Source of the DNA: Temnopleurus reevesii | Taxonomy: Eukaryota > Echinodermata > Echinoidea > Temnopleuroida > Temnopleuridae | DNA: 64,000 nt | Reading direction: 5' to 3' | Assembly (NCBI GenBank): GCA_036244855.1 | Contig: BQKZ01001652.1 | Span: 13,087-77,086 of the forward strand | In this document: positions 1-11,796 of the stretch, one piece after another | How the letters are laid out: each line of letters begins with the position of its first letter | How positions within the stretch are numbered: position 1 is the first letter of the stretch | The notes under the pieces: generated by a model | What the model saw: the letters and a program-made list of their open reading frames with translations, nothing else | What the model was told of the DNA's origin: nothing | Databases searched by the model: none | Program-made: the position numbers and the translations under genes

Positions 1-215
1 GGGGGGGGTTAGGGAGCAGACAGAGGCCCGCGCATAAACGCCTGATGCTATAATGACACGTCATATTAATGTACGGTATGAATGTAAATATCCTTCTCTT
101 AATGAATATTCGGGAGGGGGGCGGGGGCTAGGGGGCAGAGGCCCATATCAACGTATGCTAATTTAACGATGTATGTAAATATGATTATCACAATTTTTCT
201 TATTTTTTGATGTAG

Positions 216-409
216 ACGCTCAATGTACTACGTCTTCAATCTCTTGGTTCCATGTATGCTGATCGCCTCCATCACACTCCTTGGTTTCCTCCTCCCAGTT
301 GACTCAGGAGAGAAGGTATCTCTTGGTATCACGGTCCTTCTATCACTCACAGTCTTCTTACTTCTCATCGCTCAGTCAATGCCGCCATCTAGCGTCGTGC
401 CCGTTATAG
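216..409 (+). CDS. nAChR A exon: TM1 and TM2
   Basis: The acceptor is TGTAG before 216 and the donor is GTTCGT at 410, a weaker donor than most here. The translation begins with the pre-TM1 arginine region, then TM1 ([15 protein letters not shown]), the DSGEK linker, and TM2 with the family signature [13 protein letters not shown]. The outer end of TM2 reads [11 protein letters not shown], so position 20' is Gln where many nAChR subunits have Glu. The exon ends in phase 1 after VPVI. It is 194 bp, the same as the gene B counterpart at 36888-37081, and the middle of the exon is almost identical to it at nucleotide level. Confidence 0.93.
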
Positions 410-2676
410 GTTCGTAAATCTACCATGTAGAGGTTAATACACACGCGTAATGCAGGCGAATCACCGTCAAGGATGATTTTTGGCGATCAATAATAATTAT
501 TGATTAGTGTTGAAGTGTGATTATTCAACTGTGGATATAAGTAAATAAATATATAATTAGATAATTTATAATTAGATGTTTTATATAGCGCAGTCAGTCA
601 CTATATGAACTTTCTTTACGTGATGGTGAAGGGGGACCAAATAATTTTCGATTTTTGTTTTAACTATTTGACTCAGCAAAATATATGGAGTTTATGGATT
701 CACAACGTGTTGCTATGTTAGGGTTGATATTTCTAAAATGAGCTGCTCAAGAGTTAGTTTTGAATGCAGAATGATAAAGTCAAGAGATTTTCATTTCCAG
801 TGGTACCAAGCACTTGTCGACCTAATTTCTAAAAAGGCCAAATAAACACAGAGGTCTACGGAGAAAAGATTACGCGTGTGTACCCTCGAATGGTCTTACC
901 ACATGGAAGAAAATGGCAGTGATAAGTTATGGAGCGATATTGTAGCACGCATCACTCAAATGTCAGTCAATCCGTAAAAATCGGACAGGACTCTACATCT
1001 TTAGGTGCAATCTAACTTGACATAACATTAGAATATGTTTGATGTTTTACGATAAAAATCAAAACATATAAGAATCAATACTGATAACGTTGTATTTAAA
1101 CATTCTAACCTTCAAATTATTCTTCACTCCATAATGGCTGTCTCAGCTTAAAGCCCCGGTCACATAGGACCCCGGAAGCAACACGATTCACACATACTCT
1201 TTGTTCTGCGGCAGTTAACCGTGAATTAACAAAGAGTCGGGGTGAATCGTGTTGTTTCCGGGGTCCTATGTGACCGGGGCTTTAACATAACAATTTAACT
1301 TGAAAACTTTATGGTTATCTGTTAACTCATTTGTACACTATTATTATTATTCTCATGATCATGTATTTGCTTGTTTTATATTTACTGTGGTTCTGTTACC
1401 CATTCCTACCTATTTTTCAATGAAAATCTAGTAAATCGTCGCTCTGTTTATGTATGCATCTTCTATTAATCGTTTACGTTGTTATTATGTGGTCTATGCA
1501 GAATAAAATTATTTTTTTATTTAATTTAATTTATGCTGTACAATATGATAACACTGTCATATTCTCAAAATTGTTTCTTTTTATCGCTTGTTCAGGTCAT
1601 TATTACGTCTCAACAATGGTTCTCGTCTCCATCTCCATCCTCCTCACTGTGTCTGTCATCAATCTGCATCATCGTGGTCCATATTGTAGACCACCTCCTC
1701 AATGGGTTCGTACGATCGTCTTGGGAAAGTTGGCGTGGTTCCTACGAATTCAACCCGACCGTTTCAAGCATATGGGCTTTACTTCAAAGGCTAATTACTA
1801 CAATGCTAACGGGATACATACGTCATCGCCAAGCAACAACAACTTCCGGAAAAGTGTTGGTAAATATAAATTACACATATCTTTTTGTGGGAGAAGGGAC
1901 ATGTGAGAATCAAAATATATGAAAGATAACCTCCCGTTCTGTTTTTATATTTGGTACCGCAATCGACTATTAGCGTCGCAAGTCGGAGAGTGTAGATTGA
2001 TCTAGCAAAATGTTTGGTCCACAGTTAATGAAGTTACAAAATTTTCCGAACATGTTCTTACATGAGATTGAGTGGTTTCAACATTTAAATCACACAATAT
2101 ATATAGCATGATCTCACATTAATTAAACAAATCTACATCAGGTTATTACATCTGCAAGAAAGGCTGATAATACCATTTGCTTATCTCTAAGCATTTTAGA
2201 ACTAAATTTTAATTTAAACAAGAGACTTTTAAACTTAAAGTTTTCCTACAGTATACAATTTTTAAGTTTTTTCACTTAATAGGTACTATTTCTGATTTCA
2301 ACTAATTCTATAATATTTGTGTATGTTTGTTTATTTATAACTTTCAGAGAAGAAGGACGGGTATAAGAAGTCAGGGAGCATGAAAATCAATCTTCCCAAC
2401 CAGTCTCCCGTTAGAATCGTCCACGGAACAGACGGCGGGACGGCATGCCGAGACATCAACGACAATCAACTCATCCTACTGCGACGGATGAACGACCATA
2501 TGCGATACATACGCGACCACTTCGCGGAAATCAGCGACTCCGATGAAATAAGGGACGAATGGAAGCAGATCGCATTGGTGATTGATCGGATCTTTGCGAT
2601 CTTCTACGTCCTTGGAACGATCGGGACGATCATGATTCTTGTTTCGTCTTTAAGGTCGAATGATTACGAAAGCTGA
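216..2676 (+). CDS. nAChR subunit gene A, 3' part (three exons)
   Basis: Three exons (216-409, 1596-1859, 2348-2676) join in one frame and encode the membrane half of a nicotinic acetylcholine receptor subunit: pre-TM1 and TM1, TM2, TM3, the cytoplasmic loop with its MA helix, TM4 and a stop. Members of this cys-loop family assemble as pentameric ligand-gated channels in the plasma membrane. Exon lengths (194, 264 and 329 bp) and phases match gene B at 28011-38677 (194, 264 and 320 bp), so the two are tandem paralogues on the same strand. The ligand-binding exons must lie upstream of position 1, so I cannot tell whether A has the vicinal cysteines of an alpha subunit. The pore residues argue for a cation channel: GEK at the cytoplasmic end of TM2, with no proline insertion. 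Confidence 0.93.
410..1595 (+). other. nAChR A intron between TM2 and TM3 exons
   Basis: About 1.2 kb of AT-rich intron. The only structured element I see is the palindromic inverted-repeat element at 1148-1285. Open frames that run into the 1596 exon from the left are read-through of intron and not a separate gene. Confidence 0.8.
1148..1285. mobile_element. palindromic MITE family A, copy 1
   Basis: A 138-bp near-perfect inverted repeat. The left arm starts TTAAAGCCCCGGTCACATAG and the right arm is its reverse complement; the arms continue through CAACACGATTCAC and, after an interrupted stretch, CTCTTTGTT. TTAA is part of the symmetry at both ends and could be a target-site duplication. 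Related copies lie at 19882-20010 and 28606-28738. There is no coding capacity, so it is a non-autonomous DNA transposon or foldback element inside the gene A intron. Confidence 0.85.
1596..1859 (+). CDS. nAChR A exon: TM3 and start of cytoplasmic loop
   Basis: The acceptor is TTCAG before 1596 and the donor GTAAAT follows 1859. The split Gly codon is completed from the previous exon, giving [21 protein letters not shown] for TM3, then [18 protein letters not shown], the conserved post-TM3 stretch of nAChR subunits (H-H-R-x-P...P-x-W-V-R). The remaining loop is low in conservation and Asn/Ser-rich. The length of 264 bp equals gene B's exon. The two genes are nearly identical from the start of TM3 to GKLAW, then diverge. 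Confidence 0.93.
1860..2347 (+). other. nAChR A intron before the last coding exon
   Basis: A 488-bp AT-rich intron that ends in a TTTCAG acceptor. I see no repeat or RNA gene in it. Confidence 0.75.
2348..2676 (+). CDS. nAChR A last exon: MA helix, TM4, stop
   Basis: The acceptor CTTTCAG precedes 2348. The phase-2 start completes a Glu codon. The exon encodes the end of the cytoplasmic loop, then the amphipathic MA helix ([29 protein letters not shown]), the usual E-W-K-x-x-A-x-V-x-D-R motif, TM4 ([18 protein letters not shown]) and a short tail ending in TGA at 2674-2676. The exon differs from gene B's at many positions in the loop and tail but keeps MA and TM4. Confidence 0.93.
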
Positions 2677-3538
2677 TGCTTCCAGCAGTTTGTTTTTTTT
2701 ACGATTATGAACGAATCATGAGCTGACACATGGGCCATGCTTAAAGCCATTTATTTTCTCTGGCTAATATTGAGTACTGGCAAAGTAACGAATTGAACGA
2801 ATATGAGGTATATAAGGACGGTGAAAATGTCGAAAACAATGCACTAAGAGATCGACTTGCAATGATTCGGGACAATTTAAGAAGGTATTTAAAACACGAT
2901 ATAAACTATTTCCGCAAAACAAAGTCGGTCATGGGCAAAAGGGCCGTAAGCCGTATATTTAAATGTGCGAACACAACAATAACAAACCGGTTCCAACTTG
3001 AATAGCATTACAAAGGAACATTGAATTGGAATTAGAGCTAATTTTCTCGTAAATATGTTATATCGTGTTTTAAAAAATGATTAAGAGCCTGCTTATCTCA
3101 GTCAGTACGTCTTTTCTTTTTTTTTTTTGCTCAAGCAAACACGTGTGGCAATGTAATATTTCGAGTCCGGACAAACCACATTTGCGAACATTTCATTCCT
3201 AACAACTCTGTCTCTATAGACTTTGTTGGAAAAATAATTGGACACATATTTCTTTATCTTTAATTTTGACCATTCTTCTAAAGTTTTGTTCGGTTATGTA
3301 GACATCCATTTTTCACGTCATTATTAGAAATTTCGTTTAAAGTGCTTGAAAGGTATCATGCGTTATATTGCCTGGTCAAATGTATTTTTTTAATCATTAG
3401 TTATCGGTGGAAAGGATTTTTTTTAAATGTGTAGATTATCTGGGGGGTTTTTTTGGTTATGCTTATTATTACATATGATATCTAGACATCTATTAAACAT
3501 GTTAAATACATCGAATTTTCTGAGTTGAATCAAAGATT
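2677..3538. other. downstream of nAChR A; short dispersed repeat, otherwise nothing recognised
   Basis: Presumed 3' UTR and intergenic DNA; I found no clear AATAAA close to the stop. About 2940-3035 is a copy of a short dispersed repeat (core resembling TTGAACTGTGCGGACACA, followed by CGGTTCCAATTTGAATAG and ATTGAATTGG). Its relatives lie near 25490-25575, 30000-30075 on the other strand, and 36748-36797. The rest is AT-rich with no structure I can name. Confidence 0.5.
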
Positions 3539-3612
3539 ATCTCTATAGGGAAATAAAGATGTTTAAGGCATACATTCAGAACATGAGAATGAAAAAATGT
3601 CTCTCGCATAAG

Positions 3613-3845
3613 CCTAACGCTCACTTTTGCGTTTTAAGCCAGTGTCGCGACCCTGCGATTTTTTTTCTTTAAATCATAAATGCTCCTCCAGTGCACAATA
3701 GACGCTGATCGCTGTGGACTGACGTTTGGCTTGCGCCCAAGGAGTGCTACGCCAAACGTCAGTCCACCGTATGAGCGGCCGTGTATTTGTGCGTCCAGGG
3801 AACTTTTTTTAATTTTCAAAAACGCTGGATCGACCTTTGGACACG
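3613..3845. mobile_element. inverted-repeat element family B, copy 1
   Basis: A copy of a family with terminal stretches containing TTTGCGTTTT...GCGTCG and an inner hairpin. Here the inner hairpin has 17-bp perfect arms, GTGGACTGACGTTTGGC at 3714-3730 and its complement at 3751-3767. Its right end lacks about 30 bp (GACGCAAGCTAAAAACGC region) that is present in the sister copy at 5660-5860. Confidence 0.7.
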
Positions 3846-4185
3846 TTATAGGGGTTTCTATTTTATTCGTCACAGCCACAGTCACAGTCGACCGAAAATA
3901 CTCGTCACATTTTACTTACAGTTGCGTATTGTGACGTGCTATCCCAATATGTGACGTGCATTTCTCGATTTTCCCATTCGCCCTCTGATCTGTGACGACT
4001 GCATTGACGAGCGTGTGGCTCTTATGCAAATGCTATTGTGACGTCATCAGTAACTCGTCGAATGAAATCGAAACCGATTTTGGGAATGAACGAAAAAAGA
4101 GCAACTGACGTTGTGAGATTGGTGGAATTTACCTCCGGTCGACTGTAACTGTCACTGTGACGAATGAAGTCGAAAACTCCAAACT
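3846..4185. mobile_element. inverted-repeat element with CGTCACAG arms, left copy
   Basis: About 3854-3892 (ATTCGTCACAGCCACAGTC, then GTCGAC) is the reverse complement, with mismatches, of about 4138-4178 (GTCGACTGTAACTGTCACTG, then TGACGAATGAAGTCGAAAAC). The arms of about 40 bp enclose roughly 250 bp. The same arrangement recurs at about 5874-6196 in the right duplicated block. No coding capacity; probably a MITE. Confidence 0.55.
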
Positions 4186-4344
4186 TTCTCATTATTGTAC
4201 CTCCAAAGGTCGACCAAAGGAGAGTCTCGATGGCATCAAAATTGACCGATCAAAATTGTCCCATTTGAGTCACAAACAGTTAAACAATTTCAATGTGATG
4301 GAGATGGGCACAATGTGCCTCCGCCTTGTGTCAATTGGGAACAC

Positions 4345-4480
4345 ACTGGCCCTTAATTCCAATAGCGAGGTTTAACTTATCGCATGTTTAGGTCATCATT
4401 CAGACCGTTGCTTTACCTTTTGAATATCTCGTGTCTAAATAGTCCCGAGTTATAGTTTAACTCCGCCATCGGAATGCAGG
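4345..4480. mobile_element. family C inverted-repeat element, degraded copy
   Basis: The left end GGCCCTTAATTCCAATAGCG and right part AACTCCGCCATCGGAATGCA match the arms of the complete element at 27620-27932. The internal part is short and altered. Related sequence is at 6364-6395 and about 7420-7475. Confidence 0.45.
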
Positions 4481-5618
4481 CAATTGTACCTATTTTGTCA
4501 TGTAAACTTTAGCATATAGCCACAACTATCGTTGAACAACAAAGTTGATATACTCAAAAATTCACCGCCTATGTATCATTTTCAGAGTGGATAAAACAAA
4601 TGTATTGATAAATCATAAAACGTCTTGGAAATAATAAACCTAACTTAATCAAGCTTTTCACCGCCTATGTATCATTTTCAGAGTGGATAAACAAAAGAAT
4701 ATATAAATCACTGAAAAATTGGAAATAATAAACCTAGCTAAATAAGGTGTACTTCTTAACAAGTATATTTTTAATAGTCTTCCTCCTGTCCTACATAACA
4801 GGTTCAATGGATGGATACAAATCGATCATGATACCATTCCTGTGAATAGAATATACCAAAAGTATTGTTCATGTAATAATCTTGATAATTGTTCGACTGA
4901 TTCTGTACGAGAGTATAATATTTATATTGATATACATGGAAATGATCATGAATTCCCTAATAACAGTATAAACAGATAACTTCAATTATGGTAATTGTTG
5001 CGATGGTTTTTCAGCCTGTTTTGAACAAATATCCACTGACTTTGCTACAGCGTATGCAATTGTCGAAGTAGTTACCCCTTTATTCTAAACCAACCAGCAA
5101 ACTCAGGAAATATATAGAATACAAAATAGTGTAAAAATGTGATGTATATATTAGAACTAGTTTTTTTTATAATTATGTGTAACATTCATCATATTCTTGA
5201 TCTTTTCACTAAAAACACTTTGAGTTCGTAAACATATCAGACTTATGCACATTTTGTTATTTGATTGTTGATATTATAAACATGTTATTTGAATTAATTG
5301 GTTTCCAACCGTTTATTGTTTTTTTTTAGATCAGAATTATCATTATAATCATAATTGAATCAAACATTTAGGCGACCGTACGAAAACGGTACAAATTTGC
5401 ACCTTACTGCAATATGCCTGCTCCCTGGCATTTGTTTGCTCAAAAATTGCATTTAATTATTTGAAAAATTCATGTCTAATATAAATTTAATTATTCAAAA
5501 TGTGCCAAGCTGTACCTGTTAAATTTTGTAATTGAAGATGATTGGTACATGTGATATTGATTCTCCTTTTGAACTTGTACAAAAATGTATAATAAAATTT
5601 CGCCAGATCAGTTGTTGG

Positions 5619-5619
5619 N
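5619..5619. other. single N at a duplication junction
   Basis: An isolated N between the two copies of the duplicated block. The sequence left of it (GCCAGATCAGTTGTTGG) continues in the second copy at 8564 as TTAATAGTTC, so the left contig simply runs out here. Confidence 0.85.
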
Positions 5620-8564
5620 TATCTCTATAGGGAAATAAAGATGTTTAAGGCATGATTAAATGATAAATGCTCCTCCAGTGCACAATAGAAGCTGATCGCT
5701 GTGGACTGACGTTTGGCTTGCGCTCAAGGAGCTACGCCGAACGTCAGTCCACCGTATTAGCGGCCGCGTATTTGTGTGTCCAGAGAACTTTTTTTTAATT
5801 TTCAAAAACGCTGGGCCGACGCAAGCTAAAAACGCAAAGATGTGGATCGACCTTTAGACACGTTAGCCTATAGGGGTTTCTATTTTATTCGTCACAGCCA
5901 CAGTCACAGTCGACCAAAAATACTCGTCACATTTTACTTACAGTTGCGCATTGTAACGTGCTATCCCAATATGTGACGAGCATTTCTCGATTTTCCCATT
6001 CACCCTCTGATCTGTGACGACTCCATTGATGAGCGCGTGCATCTTATGAAGATGACATTGTGACGTCATCAGTAACAAGTCGACTGAAATCGAAGCCGAT
6101 TTTGGGAATGAACGAAAAAGAGCAGCTCACGTTGTGACATTGGTTGAATTTACTTCCTGCGACTTTATCTGTTACTGTGACGAATGAAATCGAAAACCCC
6201 ACACTTTCTCCTCGTACCTTCAAAGGTCGACTAAAGGAGATTCTCGATGGCATCAGCATTGTCCTATCAAAATTGTCCCATTTGAGTCCCAAACATCAAA
6301 ACAATTTGAATGTGATGGATGTGGGCACAATGTGCCTCCGCCTTGTGTAAATTGGGAACATCTTGGCCCGTATTCCGATAGCGAGGTTTAACTTAAAGGT
6401 AGAAAACTACATTTGCACACATTACGGTTATGCTTACAATTTGTTGTGTACCTCAGATATGCCAAAATAATAGCCTCTATGAAGTATTTTGGTCGAATGT
6501 AGTCCAGAATATTTACTTCAAATAAAAATCTATTGTATCATAATTCATCTTGACACCAACGGTATCGCGATACTCCTAGCACGCGTATTACGGTACCACA
6601 CACACACACAAAAACGTAAGAGCACATACAGTGCGCACTTCAATACACTGCCACACCATGCGGAATACGCACTGAGAGAGACTATTGCGCTATTGGTCAA
6701 CGAGGGGTTAACGGCTGTTTTGAATGTTGAACGCACGGTCCATTAGTTCGAGGCCCGAATAGAAGAATTATTATGGGAATAACTATAAATGTGCCTATCT
6801 TTGTGCTTAATCGATTGGTGATAAGTTCTAACATTTAGTACTCTTCAACATAACACAACAATCTTGGAAAGTCAAATTTTAGTCTGCAAAAGAAGTATTC
6901 TACCTTTAAAGGTATAGATTCGTAATGGTCGGGATGCAGAAAGTGATGTGAAACGAGCTGATGTATTCACAAGTTGCTTTACACGCCTAAATATATCTGT
7001 GTACGAAATTAAAAGCAGATTTTTGCTCGTATTCTGGTGTATTTTACGTCGAACATGTCATTCAGCCATTATTCCTACGGTGTGCTCAGTGCTTTCGCAC
7101 GGGGGAGCGTCAGCTCGGAATGGGCGGAGCAATCGGTGGTATTGTCCGCGGTGTGTGAGTTTGCTTTCATATTGCACGTAAAGCATGTCGTTCAAGGGAA
7201 AACGACCGCAGCATCATTTTTTACTTTGCGATAATTAAGCTATTTCTAGGTCGATTTCACTCAAACTATGAACATGTTTTAATTTACTATTGAAAAACTG
7301 CATTATGATAATAATTTTACTGCTGCTCGCAAACTGGTTAAATATCTGAAGCGCCATCCTCCCAAAACTAGTCTATCGGTTTATCCCAGGTAGACCCTCG
7401 CTTCGGTGTTGTAATAGCCCCTGTCTAAGAGTCCCGGCTTACATTTTAACTCCTCCATCGGAATAAAGGCCATTATGTCTATTTTTGTCGTGTAAACTTT
7501 GGTGAATGAAGCCAAAACTGGCGTTGAGCAGTTGAACAGCGATGTTGATACTAAAAAACGTGTGTAGGTACCTATTTAGCTGTTCACCGCCTATGTATCA
7601 TTTTCAGAGTGTATAAAAATGAATATATAAATCAGAAAACAATCTTGGAAATAAAAAAACTATTTAAATCATGTGTACTTCAATCTTAGCAAGTACATTT
7701 TGCATAGTCTTCCTCCTGTCATCAGCCATACAGATCAGGCTCAATGGATGGATACGTATACGAATCGATCATGATGCCATTCCTGTAAATAGAATATACC
7801 AAAAGTATTGTTCATGTAATAATCTTGATAATTGTTCGACTGATTCTGTACGAGAGTATAATATTTATATTGATATACATGGAAATGATCATGAATTCCC
7901 TAATAACAGTATAAACAGATAACTTCAATTATGGTAATTGTTGCGATGGTTTTTCAGCCTGTTTTGAACAAATATCCACTGACTTTGCTACAGCGTATGC
8001 AATTGTCGAAGTAGTTACCCCTTTATTCTAAACCAACCAGCAAACTCAGGAAATATATAGAATACAAAATAGTGTAAAAATGTGATGTATATATTAGAAC
8101 TAGTTTTTTTTATAATTATGTGTAACATTCATCATATTCTTGATCTTTTCACTAAAAACACTTTGAGTTCGTAAACATATCAGACTTATGCACATTTTGT
8201 TATTTGATTGTTGATATTATAAACATGTTATTTGAATTAATTGGTTTCCAACCGTTTATTGTTTTTTTTTAGATCAGAATTATCATTATAATCATAATTG
8301 AATCAAACATTTAGGCGACCGTACGAAAACGGTACAAATTTGCACCTTACTGCAATATGCCTGCTCCCTGGCATTTGTTTGCTCAAAAATTGCATTTCAT
8401 TATTTGAAAAATTCATGTCTAATATAAATTTAATTATTCAAAATGTGCCAAGCTGTACCTGCTAAATTTTGTAATTGAAGGTGCTGATTGGTACATGTGA
8501 TATTGATTCTCCTTTTGAACTTGTACAAAAATGTATAATAAAATTTCGCCAGATCAGTTGTTGG
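5620..8564. repeat. duplicated block, right copy
   Basis: Counterpart of 3539-5618. It contains another family B element (about 5660-5860), the CGTCACAG-arm element (about 5874-6196), a family C end at 6364, then about 1 kb absent from the left copy (about 6400-7420, including a short CA tract near 6600), and finally a stretch nearly identical to the left copy from about 7730 on. I see no protein domain in any frame. Confidence 0.7.
5660..5860. mobile_element. inverted-repeat element family B, copy 2
   Basis: Sister of the copy at 3613-3845 in the second duplicated block. Its right end keeps the GGGCCGACGCAAGCTAAAAA terminus missing from copy 1. Confidence 0.65.
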
Positions 8565-9139
8565 TTAATAGTTCTCGTTTGCGCAGCATTTATTTCAATA
8601 TAAAGCGGACATGACCAACAATTCGAAATAAAAAAAAACAAGGAAAAATAAAAAGACAGCTCAAATTTGAAGTCACACATCAATTTCTGCGCCAGAGGTG
8701 GGTGCTAGCAGAACACTCAGTCCTCAACTGGACTACAATAAGACTAGAATTGAACAAAATTTCAGAAGTACGTGATACATGTGATAGTTAGTAAATCGTT
8801 ATGGATGGGTATCAAATCGTGAATGCTAATCTCAAGTAAGTACAATTTATCACCATTTAAACACAGTTAATATGATATGGAAGTATACAACCCAAATAAA
8901 CATAAAAAAAACCACCGGTCGTTTCTTAAAGTTTAGGGTTTTAAACAAAACTCCGAACGATTATGTGAAAGGACGCACAAAATTGGGTTGCATTTGTAGA
9001 TACTGTACAATAAACACACACACACACACACACACAAATATTAGGTATTTTGATAAAGTAGAACTTCCGTGATTGCAAGTCCTCAGAAGTTGGACTGTTA
9101 GGGATGTGTCCTCGGTCCCTGGAAACAAAGGCTCACTTT
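8565..9139. other. no gene seen; short CA repeat
   Basis: AT-rich DNA with a (CA)n tract at about 9014-9036. No other structure is recognised. Confidence 0.6.
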
Positions 9140-9725
9140 CAAACACAAAAACACACACTCACACGAAACCCAGACGACAAATTTAGGAGTGTGTTTGTGT
9201 TCATGTGTCGGTTTGTGTGTGTGAGTGCATATGGGGATTTCGTGCGTTTGGGATAGGTTATGTTCGTTTGTGAACCCACATCGTGCAGCGAGTGGTTTCT
9301 GAATGTGTTTGCATCTGGTTGTGTTTTTTCTGTACGTATTAGTAAGATGAGTGTGCGAGTAAGATATATGTGTAGGTGTGTGTTTGTGTGAGTAATTGTG
9401 TAAGAGGATTTTTGTGCGTTTGGGGTACCCTGTGTGCGCTTGTACACCCGCAGCGTGAAGCAAATGGTTTCCGAATGTGTTTGCATTTGGGTGTGTATCT
9501 ATATATGTGTGTCAGCAAGGGAAGTGTGTGAGTGCGGTGTGAGTGTGTGTCTGTGGATGTGACTGTGTGCAAGCGCGATTTACGGTGTGTAAATTCTGCA
9601 TTGGAGTGTTCATCTGTGTGGGTGGGCACATATGAACATATGTGTGTGTATGGATGCGAGTGTGGTATGGATGCGAGTGTGGTGTTGGTGAGCGCATATA
9701 GTGTGTTTGTGTGTTAGGTGTGTAC
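9140..9725. repeat. TG-rich region with an imperfect tandem duplication
   Basis: A long GTGT-rich tract on the + strand. Inside it, about 9231-9330 (GGGATTTCGTGCGTTTGGG ... GTTTCTGAATGTGTTTGCAT) recurs at about 9410-9500 (GGATTTTTGTGCGTTTGGGG ... GTTTCCGAATGTGTTTGCAT), a period near 179 bp. The Thr/His-rich open frames on the minus strand are a product of this composition. Confidence 0.75.
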
Positions 9726-10119
9726 GTTGGTGTTTATTGACGAGAAAGAATGATGTTTTAAAGAACCTATCCTGATTATTATAGGTCTCAGAATATTTAC
9801 ATTTCGCAAGGGCTACATACGACGTAAATAGTCATAACTTGTATTACCTTTTAAAACAAATAACGTACCGTTTTTAACAAGATATTGATAATCATACAAT
9901 GCATATATCGTTTTATAATATCACCTTGTCGACATTTTATGACACCGAGACATTGAAAATTTGTCATTGAAGTTCTCCATCTAATGAGTGTCCATGTATT
10001 CATTAAGGTGTGAATGAAAATATCCCACTTGGCAAAAATCGTTCCTTCACGTTTATTCTTTATCTATAAAGAAGGTCATTATAGTCATCATTACCCCATA
10101 TTGTTGTGATTGTAGGGTC

Positions 10120-10335
10120 TCGTTCTCGTTCTCTCTCTCTCTCTCTTTATCTTATTCCCTTTTCTCTTCCTTCCAGCTCTCTCTATTTTTCTCTTTCCTT
10201 CTCTCCTACTCTCTCTCCACTTCTCTCTAACTGCACCTCTCTCTTTCTCCCACACACGCTCTCTCCACCTATCTTTACCCCTCTCTCTCTCTCTCTTCAT
10301 CTTTCACTCGCTCTCTCTCGGTCTCTCTCTTCTTG
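10120..10335. repeat. CT-rich low-complexity tract
   Basis: Interrupted (CT)n runs over about 200 bp. Ser/Leu and Arg/Glu-rich frames on the two strands come from this composition. The following 180 bp up to the gap hold nothing I recognise. Confidence 0.8.
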
Positions 10336-10519
10336 CGCACGGGACATCCGACGCTGGCAGCGACTCTCAGCTGCTAAGCCCAATGACAAGCTAGCTTGTA
10401 CCGGAGCACCTCCAAACATTCCTTCTGTCATCTGTTCTGGATTGACTGCATCAAAAATAGGGATACCTTTTAAAATCCTGCTCGAGCGATTTTAAAACAG
10501 ACGTACCTGCTACCATAGC

Positions 10520-11274
10520 NNNNNNNNNNNNNNNNNNNNNNNNNNNNNNNNNNNNNNNNNNNNNNNNNNNNNNNNNNNNNNNNNNNNNNNNNNNNNNNNN
10601 NNNNNNNNNNNNNNNNNNNNNNNNNNNNNNNNNNNNNNNNNNNNNNNNNNNNNNNNNNNNNNNNNNNNNNNNNNNNNNNNNNNNNNNNNNNNNNNNNNNN
10701 NNNNNNNNNNNNNNNNNNNNNNNNNNNNNNNNNNNNNNNNNNNNNNNNNNNNNNNNNNNNNNNNNNNNNNNNNNNNNNNNNNNNNNNNNNNNNNNNNNNN
10801 NNNNNNNNNNNNNNNNNNNNNNNNNNNNNNNNNNNNNNNNNNNNNNNNNNNNNNNNNNNNNNNNNNNNNNNNNNNNNNNNNNNNNNNNNNNNNNNNNNNN
10901 NNNNNNNNNNNNNNNNNNNNNNNNNNNNNNNNNNNNNNNNNNNNNNNNNNNNNNNNNNNNNNNNNNNNNNNNNNNNNNNNNNNNNNNNNNNNNNNNNNNN
11001 NNNNNNNNNNNNNNNNNNNNNNNNNNNNNNNNNNNNNNNNNNNNNNNNNNNNNNNNNNNNNNNNNNNNNNNNNNNNNNNNNNNNNNNNNNNNNNNNNNNN
11101 NNNNNNNNNNNNNNNNNNNNNNNNNNNNNNNNNNNNNNNNNNNNNNNNNNNNNNNNNNNNNNNNNNNNNNNNNNNNNNNNNNNNNNNNNNNNNNNNNNNN
11201 NNNNNNNNNNNNNNNNNNNNNNNNNNNNNNNNNNNNNNNNNNNNNNNNNNNNNNNNNNNNNNNNNNNNNNNNNN
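10520..11274. other. assembly gap (755 N)
   Basis: Unsequenced. A SINE begins directly at its right edge, so a repeat probably caused the gap. Confidence 0.99.
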
Positions 11275-11556
11275 GTCATGACTCTCGCCTTTCAACCAGA
11301 GGGTCGTATGTTCGAGTCCCACCCAGGGCGTTAATTTCCTTCAGCAAGAAATTCATCCACATTGTGCTGCACTCAACCCAGGTGAGGTGAATGGGTACCT
11401 GATAGGAATATTTATTCCTTGAAACGCCAAGTGCGCTAATGAAGTGGCTGCCGGTCTAAAGCCAGGGTAATAAAGCTGCATTTGTAGAGCGCTTAGAGAA
11501 TTCTTCATAAAGAGTTGATAAGCGCTATATAAAAGCCGTTTATTATTATCATTATT
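11275..11556 (+). mobile_element. tRNA-derived SINE (5' end in gap)
   Basis: The left part is a tRNA-like half with a pol III B box (GTTCGAGTCCC near 11311), followed by a body with GGGCGTTAATTTCC, the TGTAGAGCGCTTAGAGAA block and AGCGCTATATAAAAGCCG, and an A/T-rich tail of TTATTATTATC. The missing first part is seen at 35838-35928 on the minus strand. There the head has a loop CTTTCAA between pairing arms, compatible with a tRNA-Glu(TTC) ancestor; that ancestry is inference. Confidence 0.75.
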
Positions 11557-11796
11557 CTAAAGTTGATAGCGCATTTGCACGGGCTGGAACGCATTGCCTT
11601 TTCCCCAAATATCGGAATAATGAATGTTGTAATCTCACTAATTCCAAGCAAATTATCAACTTATTTAAGTTATGAAAATATAAAATCTATTATTTGAATT
11701 TTCATAATTATGAGTGAACTTAGATAATGAGTTACTTATTTCTAATGATTTCCGCGACCATTTATTACGTTCAAGTGAGTATATTATTAACTAATG

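Larger units (their letters stand above)
3539..5618. repeat. duplicated block, left copy (ends at a single N)
   Basis: The block starts TATCTCTATAGGGAAATAAA and ends at the isolated N at 5619. The same start recurs at 5620, directly after the N, and the last roughly 800 bp (about 4786-5618) recur almost unchanged at about 7730-8564. The copies differ by small indels and by extra sequence in the right one (about 2.9 kb against 2.1 kb). Because the N lies exactly where one copy stops and the other starts, this looks like two haplotype contigs placed end to end; a true tandem duplication is the alternative. Confidence 0.75.

Noticed and set aside
1454..1922. Long open frames covering the TM3 exon of nAChR A from within the intron
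   Set aside because: The splice acceptor at 1595/1596 and the agreement with gene B show that the coding part starts at 1596.
9098..9697. Overlapping Thr/His-rich open frames on the minus strand
   Set aside because: They are translations of a GTGT-rich repeat region in several frames at once, with no domain or splice support.
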